In this document: in pieces, positions 57,889 through 64,000 of the stretch
Position numbering within the stretch: the first letter of the stretch is position 1
How the letters are laid out: every line of letters starts with the position of its first letter
Assembly: GCA_025766275.1 (NCBI GenBank)
Contig: JAFKAC010000026.1
Coordinates: 558,001 to 622,000 of the forward strand
Direction of reading: 5' to 3'
DNA: 64,000 nt
Source: Lactarius indigo
Taxonomy: Eukaryota; Basidiomycota; Agaricomycetes; Russulales; Russulaceae
Position numbers and translations under genes: made by a program
Notes under the pieces: model-generated
Seen by the model: the letters and a program-made list of their open reading frames with translations, nothing else
Database searches by the model: none
Told to the model about the DNA's origin: nothing

Positions 57889-58229
57889 TGTCACGCCCAC
57901 GTGACATCACGGTCACGAAACGCGCCACGTCGAATCGATTGCCAGCGAACGTACTTCTTGCCAGCGGTGTTTGCCACGTATGATGACCTTTTGCCAGCTC
58001 ACCAATAGTTCGTAAATCTTAGAAAATAGTCACGAAAAACCCCAGTCTGTACGAGTATAAAGAGGTAGCTACAGAGTAGTACAAGCCTTGTCTACTCTTC
58101 GTTTGAATCCAGTCTTTCCCTCTCACTTGCGTGCTCTTTGAGTACTCCAAGCAGCATCTTCTCGACTTGTGATAAACCCAAGTCTTTCGACCTCGCTCGC
58201 GTCACGGAACGGTCCGCTGGTCCGCAACA
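57889..58229 (+). repeat. Gypsy-2 3' LTR
   Basis: Matches the 5' LTR at 340 of 341 positions. Followed by TCTAA and the resumed LINE sequence. Confidence 0.95.
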
Positions 58230-59131
58230 TCTAATACCCATAACTCCCGCTTCGAGTTCAGCAAACTCACACTGATTGACTTCGCTCATCAGAACTGCAA
58301 GAAGCAAAGAACTCCCATGAAATTGCTCAACACCACGCTCATCCCGTCAAAACATGCGAAGTACCTAGGAGTATATTTCGATCAACACCTCAACTGGGGC
58401 GTACAGCACAACCACGCCCTAGAAAAGGGCATGAAATGGGCCGGACAGATCAGAAGGGCGGCCGCCCCAAGTTGGGGTATCACACCGAAATACGCAAGAA
58501 GGTTGTACCAGAGCATAGCAATCCCCCGCATCCTATACGCAGTCGACGTATGGGGAAGCGCGGAAGGTCACACCAAGGAAACTGCAAACCCTGAAAGAGC
58601 AATAAGGCGCGGGAGCAAATTCGCGACCATCCAAAGGGCTGGAGCCCTGGCAATTACTGGAGGCTTAAGGACATCGCCCACTGATGTCCTAGACGCACAC
58701 GCTTTCATCTTACCGATAAAACTCGAAACTGAAAAGCACCTCCACAGGGCGGCAACTCGCTACGCGACTCTTCCAAAAGAGCACCCGCTCCACAGCCCCG
58801 CAAAAAGATGCGCAAACTACAGAACAAAGAAACACAAATCACCCCTGCACCACCTCATGCAGACATTCTCAATCAAGCCGCAAACGTTCGAAAAGATCCC
58901 CACAGTCTTTCATGACCCAGCCCTCTCCCATAAGCGTCCCTTCAGACTAGACATAGCCAAGGACAAAGAAGCTTCAATAGAAGCCGACAAGAATGGAGCA
59001 GAGGTAATAAAAATATACACCGACGGCTCAGCACACAACAGAACGGTAGGAGCGGCGGCGATACTGGTCAGAGCGGGCAAAGAAACGAGAGCGCTCCACT
59101 ACCACCTAGGCCAAATAGAGCATCACACGGC

Positions 59132-61893
59132 AGCCAATGGATAGCGATGGCTTATGTAATTGATACCCCCAACTGACGGTGAGATTCTTTAATAGTTCAT
59201 ACTCAGCCGGCGCCGGCTGACGGCAGAGATTCCGCCATAATTGATAGTCCAGCCGACGCCGGCTGGGTCGGAGATAATTGGAAATCCATGCGGATAGTTC
59301 CATGATAATGTAGGGTATCCAGAGATGCTCTTGAACTCAAATATTTGACTGGGTGAGCACTGTTTAGGTGTGTGGGATCATTGATCACCTGTTGAGATAT
59401 GTACAGCAAATTGCATACATATCAGACAACTACAATTATATTGGACAAGTAATGAACATCTGATTGCAAGTCAATATATAATGATAGATGATCGGTGTTG
59501 GGGGAAATAGCTAATAACTAATAGTTCATACTCAGAATATACATGTCGGGAAATCCACTGTAATGATAGTCCAACAGCATTGCCCAAAAGCGGACCTCCG
59601 CTTAATTCCTGTCACAGGCAAATGGATATATATGAGAGGGGATCGGGGGGTTCGAGAAAAGCCATTCATTTCATTTGCAAGAACCAAACACTTATGTCAA
59701 TTGATATGTACTATAGGAGGAATACATGAATCAGGACAAGCAATCTCATTTCATCTTACAGTGCTTCAATGGAGCATCAGTAATCGGAGTAAGAGCCTTC
59801 ACAGAGCTTCTGGAAAGTCCCTCCCATGCATGCATCTGGTATGATGCATATGCTTGATGCCCCTTTAATGAACCTTGTGCAGCAATGATCATGAGTTTCT
59901 TCCATGTCTCTGCTTTGGAATGGAAGTATGCTGGGATCCATTTAGCTTCATTATGGATGCTGTCTTGTTCCTCTGACCACTGCTCAAACTGTGCCCTTGC
60001 ACGGAGCCAGTGAACCCTTTCAACTGTATGAATATATGAGCACATGAATATAGAATTCAATGGAGCACATACAATCATCCATCCATGTTCCATCATCTTC
60101 AGTGGTATTGCCAAAGCCCCAGATCCAGGATTGTTGTGTATTCCGCTGTCCTACTTGTTGTGATCCAAGGACCAATGTTGCTACACGGAGATCCTTTGAA
60201 TGGAGCTTCGGGAGGTCCTGTGGAATGGGTGCAGCTTTGCGGAGCTTCCTATAGGCATCCTGTGCCATGCTATATATGCGCGCATGCTCACGGACATTAG
60301 TGTCAACACTGTGTATGGCATTCCAGGCGCGGGTCTTTGTCTGTTGTGTGTGAGCAGATCGTACCTGAGTGTGGAACAGAGCGGATTTAAATCCAAGAGC
60401 GAGGCAGATTCCATGAATGGATTCACTAGCTTGAGCATGGCGTAGCTGTACCTCCTTTCCAGCAAGGGATTGGAAACCATGCCTAACACACCATTCCCAT
60501 CCAAGGGAAGATGGGAGGAGGACCGGAAAGTCCTCAGGATTAGTTGCATCCATCCCAGATCCATCCAGTGCTTGCAGAGTAGGACGGATGGAGGCATGGG
60601 CTGAATGATCATCATCTGTATCTTCAGGATCTCCAAGATCATCCACATGGTCATATTCCTCATAGTCACCCAAAGGCACTATTGAGGAATCATCTGCAAG
60701 CGGCTGGTGGAGTAGGAAGGAATCTCCCTGGTGCTCAAATATGTCAATGAGCTTCTGAAGGCGACTCCGCTTGTTTTCAATGACTTGAGCCTCCTCAGTG
60801 TTGATCTTCAGACCATGTGCTCGGAGTTGATATCTGATAGCAAGCCTTTACAGAGTGGATGTTAACCAACAGTCAAATGGGTCATTGGATGGACTCACTG
60901 CAACTCCTGGATCTTTATCCCACATGCAATCCAAGATGTTTGACCATGAGTGGTAATATCTCCGCTCTCCTCCGAAATCAGCTGCTGCTGAATCTCTGCA
61001 TGAGAGGGAGCTAATGATAGACATTAGTATAGAATACATAGGATTTGTCAGGTCACAATACCTTTGGATGTCACTGTATCATATATGTCCATTAAAGTGG
61101 GGTCTTCATGCCTGTTTGATTGAGCATGACTTTCTGCCTTAAGCCATCGTTTAGTCTTCTTCTTGAACCTTGCATTGAGAGTGTCTAATATCTCAGCACT
61201 GAGATCGATACCATTATCCATCCGTTTCCACCGCTTCAGAAGTGATGGAACTGGAACATTATTATATTAGAATCAAATGGATTATAGATATGGATTAAAC
61301 GGACCAATGCAGACCATCTTCTTCCAATTGGAATGGTTCATATGTGCATCCAATACCTCCTGGCAATGGGCAAGGGACATCCCACGGATGCTCCATGAGA
61401 TATTATTGAGTGGTGCCCACAATGTCTCAATGATCTCTCCATCCACCTGCTTCGCTCCAGGGATATAGCTTGGGGAAAAGCAGGGTAAGCATGAATCTTG
61501 ATGGCCATGGATATGAAAGAGGCCAATCCCAGTGCGAAGTTGCAATGAGCTAGACAGAGATAACTCCAGGCTGTTCTCCACCCTTTCCTTGAAGTGAACA
61601 CCATATTGGCACATGATATCATACATGACCAAGGCCACAGGGATGTCCCCCATATTGTAGGAAAGGGCCTTGCAAAGGCTATAGTCCATATTGATTTGTG
61701 ATGAACAGCAAAGACATAACCAGTACTCACAGAGGCAAAGAGTCTGTGGTGAGATACTAGTGGCAAGCTGGTTAGCAGCAGAGGGGAATGTCAAGCAGTG
61801 AAGCAGAGGGTGTCTGGCACACAAACAGTGAGAACTGATATTGTTACATTGGAGGGAAGGAAGCTTACCTGGCACACAAACAGTGAGAACTGA
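59132..61893 (-). mobile_element. KDZ-type DNA transposon, 3' part, inserted in the LINE
   Basis: Starts at 59132 with CAGCCAATGG, exactly where the LINE RNase H frame (QIEHHT) stops making sense. The first nine bases equal the left tip of the foldback element. Subterminal palindromes CAGCCGGCGCCGGCTG and CAGCCGACGCCGGCTG lie near 59211-59262. It carries the transposase gene below. The other end is beyond the Copia insertion, outside the window. Confidence 0.75.
59746..61893 (-). CDS. KDZ (Kyakuja-Dileera-Zisupton) transposase, partial
   Basis: DNA transposase family typical of basidiomycetes. Minus-strand exons read NMGDIPVALVMYDIMCQYGV, LQLRTGIGLFHIHGHQDSCL, SPSYIPGAKQVDGEIIETLW, APLNNISWSIRG, MNHSNWKKMV, then SLLKRWKRMDNGIDLSAEIL, KTKRWLKAESHAQ, LALGFKSALFHTQ, RVHWLRARAQFEQWSEEQDS and KWIPAYFHSKAETWKKLM, ending at 59746. 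These match the KDZ core, including the conserved IGLFHxHGHxDSC and VDGEIxETLW blocks. Introns separate the blocks. The N-terminal Cys-rich region is absent because a Copia element interrupts the gene at 61893. A 26-bp repeat (CTGGCACACAAACAGTGAGA...) occurs twice at about 61816 and 61869. Confidence 0.85.
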
Positions 61894-62242
61894 TGTGGAC
61901 CAGGAGCGTACATGGTACTCTACTTATACTCCTACAGAGAGTGACAGTAGTACAAGGTAAGTAACGCTAGTCACAGAATACAAAGGTGCTATTGTTCTAC
62001 AAAGGGACAAAAGAGTGGACGCTTTGAGAACAAGGGAAGGGAGTACAAGGAGAGTCCAGAACTAGATGATATCATACTGACATCATAATAAAGATAATAC
62101 CAAGTAAAGAACAATGGTAAGTCCAGATTGTACAGATCAAATAGTATCTAATCTACAGGTCCTGTATATCTAATCTAAAGCAGTCCATGCTGCAGGTCCG
62201 GTCCGTACGAGCCGCTAAGTGCGCAAGGGTCACTTATCAACA
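61894..62242 (-). repeat. Copia 3' LTR (349 bp)
   Basis: TG..CA ends. It abuts the pol polypurine tract on one side and KDZ transposon sequence on the other. Confidence 0.82.
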
Positions 62243-62261
62243 TCTCCCTGTGATCTACAAT

Positions 62262-64000
62262 CTAAGTACACACAAGTCCCATGTCATCGTTGTGCTTCTG
62301 CAGCAGGACACGCGGTAGTGACTTTGTAAAGCTGTCCGCAACCATATCCACAGTAGGAGTTCTAATGAGGGTGATGGTCCCCTTTTCGATGTACTCCCTA
62401 ATGACATGATGCCGTATGGCAATGTGCTTAGACCGTCTCCCAGTGACAGGGTTCAAAGCCAAGTCAATGGCACCCTTATTGTCACCATGAAGTGGGATGG
62501 GGTCGTCGACCTCGTACCCGAGTTCCGTGAGGAAGCTCTGATACCACGCAGCTTGGTTAGCCGCGTCGGTCATGGCCATGTATTCCGCTTCCGTTGTGTT
62601 TTGGGCAACAGTCTTTTGCTTGCGCGAAGACCAGCTTATTGCACCGTTAGCTAGTAGGAACACATAACCAGAGGTGGAGTGGCGGTCATCAGTCTGATCA
62701 GCCAGACTGGAATCAGTGTAGCCATGAAGGCCATCGCCATTGGCGCCATCATAGACAATACGCATATCCATAGTTCCCACTAGGTAGGACAGGACATACT
62801 GCGCAAGTCGCAGATGTTGTGGTGAGGGATTCGCTGCGTACTGCGCCAAACGTGACACAGCGAAAGAGATATCTGGCCTAGTGCCAATCTGCACGTAAAG
62901 CAGACTCCCAATAAGAGATTGGTAGTGGGAAATATCTGAGGCAGTTGCCTGTGACGTATATTTAACCAGGTGCTCGTCAGCACCAGCGGGCAAGGGTGTG
63001 TTGTGTGGTGTGGCATTAGACATGCCAAAGCGTTCAAGGACATCCTTGATGTAGCCAGATTGGTCTATTTCGATGCGTCTAAGGGAGCGGTCGCGCACAA
63101 TGCGCATACCAAGATAGGACTCTATCTCCCCGAGATCTGTCATCTCATAGCGTTCAGACAAGTCTGACTTCAAACGCTTAATTCCACTCAACGAGGGACC
63201 CAGTATAGTGATGTCGTCAACGTAGACAATAACGAAGAGTGGATCATACCCCTCCCGTTGAGGCATCACATATATGCCAGCATCAGCAAACGTCCGCTTA
63301 AAGCCGAGTGCAGTGAGCACTCCATGGAATTGCAAGTTCCATGCGCAGGAGGCCTGTTTGAGACCATAGATCGCCTTAACCAGGCGACACACCTTCGTCT
63401 CAGAGCCAGTGACAGTGAAACCTTGTGGCTGCTCCATGTATATCTCCTCGTCAAGCACACCATTGAGAAAAGCAGACTTAACATCCATCTGATGGATGTG
63501 CCAGTCCTCCAGCGCAGCCAACGCCAGAAGTAAACGTAGCGACTCAAATCGTGCGACGGGAGAGAAGGTTTCATCAAAATCTACGCCAGGGATCTGCGTG
63601 AATCCCTTAGCCACCAAGCGAGCTCTGTAGCGGCCATCCGCTTTGAGCTTAAAGACCCATTTGGATTTTACTGCCTTGCGATTAGGCGGGAGATCCACTA
63701 ACTCCCAAGTCCCATTCTTAGCTAGGGCGTCCATTTCATACTGACACGCCTTAGTCCACTCATCTGCAGCTGCAGACCGCATGGCCTCTGCATAGGTTGC
63801 AGGGTCTCGGCCCACAAAGGCAGCAGCCAGTAACTCCGCATATCCCAGACGCCTGCCGCGCCATGCCGCATTGTCCGCATTGAAGTAACGCGGATTAGGG
63901 ACAGGGGCACGAGCACTGCGCCTTGGTGCATTGTCCATTTCGCGCAACAGCTGACTACGCTGTGCACGATCCTCAAATCCCCCAGGCATTTCTGGTGAGG
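62262..64000 (-). CDS. Copia pol, reverse transcriptase and RNase H part
   Basis: The frame is open to the right edge; it reads WTKACQYEMDALAKNGTWEL, KWVFKLKADGRYRARLVAKG, FTQIPGVDFDETFSPVARFE, MDVKSAFLNGVLDEEIYMEQ, PQGF, VCRLVKAIYGLKQ, VIVYVDDITILG (catalytic Asp pair), LIGSLLYVQIGTRPDISFAV, then RNase H blocks TDSSLADQTDDRHSTSGYVF, AEYMAMTDAANQAAWYQ, GDNKGAIDLALNPVTGRRSK, HIAIRHHVIREYI and VDMVADSFTKSLP, stopping at 62262. No stop or frameshift was seen, so the element may be recent. Gag, protease and integrase lie to the right of the window. Confidence 0.93.
   Translation of the reverse strand, partial: SPEMPGGFEDRAQRSQLLREMDNAPRRSARAPVPNPRYFNADNAAWRGRRLGYAELLAAAFVGRDPATYAEAMRSAAADEWTKACQYEMDALAKNGTWELVDLPPNRKAVKSKWVFKLKADGRYRARLVAKGFTQIPGVDFDETFSPVARFESLRLLLALAALEDWHIHQMDVKSAFLNGVLDEEIYMEQPQGFTVTGSETKVCRLVKAIYGLKQASCAWNLQFHGVLTALGFKRTFADAGIYVMPQREGYDPLFVIVYVDDITILGPSLSGIKRLKSDLSERYEMTDLGEIESYLGMRIVRDRSLRRIEIDQSGYIKDVLERFGMSNATPHNTPLPAGADEHLVKYTSQATASDISHYQSLIGSLLYVQIGTRPDISFAVSRLAQYAANPSPQHLRLAQYVLSYLVGTMDMRIVYDGANGDGLHGYTDSSLADQTDDRHSTSGYVFLLANGAISWSSRKQKTVAQNTTEAEYMAMTDAANQAAWYQSFLTELGYEVDDPIPLHGDNKGAIDLALNPVTGRRSKHIAIRHHVIREYIEKGTITLIRTPTVDMVADSFTKSLPRVLLQKHNDDMGLVCT

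Larger units (their letters stand above)
51109..58229 (+). mobile_element. Gypsy-2: young, apparently intact chromodomain Ty3/Gypsy retrotransposon
   Basis: A 7121-bp element with 341-bp LTRs at 51109-51449 and 57889-58229, flanked by the target duplication TCTAA on both sides (51104-51108, 58230-58234). The LTRs differ at one site (CATGAAA at 51251 against CACGAAA at 58031). Reading one long pol frame, no stop interrupts the internal region. It sits inside the LINE, whose frame resumes right after the 3' duplication. Confidence 0.96.
49245..59131 (+). mobile_element. 5'-truncated LINE (non-LTR retrotransposon), carrying nested insertions
   Basis: LINE pieces lie at 49245-49460, 49915-51108 and 58230-59131. 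Joined, they read DFHKSLEEKITKMGVPN, SKRWWMKELKALRKETEKLG, KYDKAIQYTKQHHWRDWLEK, then reverse transcriptase (LSPYKAPGPDGIPNIVL, AYRPIALLNTLAKVL, VLLLDIEGAFPNTV, GQGDPLSMILY, AIAYVDDAILIT), IRRAAAPSWGITPKYARRLY and RNase H (IKIYTDGSAHNRTVGAAAIL). Decay: one-base frameshift near 50485 and a TGA at about 50798 where CGA fits. It is truncated at the 5' end after the endonuclease and bounded by TGGCTCGCCATA (49233-49244). The 3' end with the A tail is at 38592-38050. Confidence 0.87.
61894..64000 (-). mobile_element. Ty1/Copia retrotransposon, 3' part, inserted in the KDZ transposon
   Basis: 3' LTR at 61894-62242 (minus strand starts TGTTGATAAG, ends GGTCCACA), preceded by a purine tract (CAGGGAGA). 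The pol frame lies upstream and runs off the right edge. ACTGA at 61889-61893 is the expected target duplication; the other copy is outside the window. Confidence 0.88.

Overview
The window looks like nuclear DNA of a mushroom-forming basidiomycete (Agaricomycetes). Introns are short (about 50-125 nt, GT..AG). The gene content fits that group: a lipase-type carboxylesterase, tandem secreted GH3 beta-glucosidases, a Goodbye-NACHT-ankyrin NLR, a DUF6532-type gene, a KDZ transposase, and chromodomain Ty3/Gypsy elements. The assignment is inferred from protein families and gene structure; no rRNA or species marker is present.

Left half (1-34.4 kb) is mostly host genes. On the minus strand lie the 5' half of a carboxylesterase (1-900), a seven-exon G-protein-alpha-like gene that has lost nearly every nucleotide-binding motif (2868-4458), three GH3 genes (5614-8821, 13116-16066, 17927-21169), a UBE2S-type E2 (22699-23792) and a large NLR (24299-29399). 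The second and third GH3 genes sit in a segmental duplication that also carried the 3' end of the E2 gene, leaving a broken copy at 17142-17310. On the plus strand are a tail-anchored short-chain dehydrogenase (30476-31968) and a dihydrolipoamide dehydrogenase pseudogene (32660-34372), followed by a CTAG-saturated stretch.

Right half (35-64 kb) is a nest of transposable elements. A Gypsy element (Gypsy-1) inserted antisense into a DUF6532 gene. A 5'-truncated, A-tailed LINE then inserted antisense into Gypsy-1. The LINE was hit by an LTR element (solo LTR 49461-49914), by a young intact Gypsy-2 (51109-58229; LTRs differ at 1 of 341 bases) and by a KDZ DNA transposon (59132 onward), which in turn received a Copia element (61894 onward). 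Gypsy-1 also carries a 3.26 kb foldback element (44925-48182) with inverted arms of about 62-bp tandem repeats. The whole stack has been inverted: the two halves of Gypsy-1, of the DUF6532 gene and of the LINE face opposite ways, and their target-site duplications still match.

Substitutions between duplicated element parts, and all four premature stops in Gypsy-1, fall at CpG sites. This is what 5-methylcytosine deamination of methylated repeats would leave.
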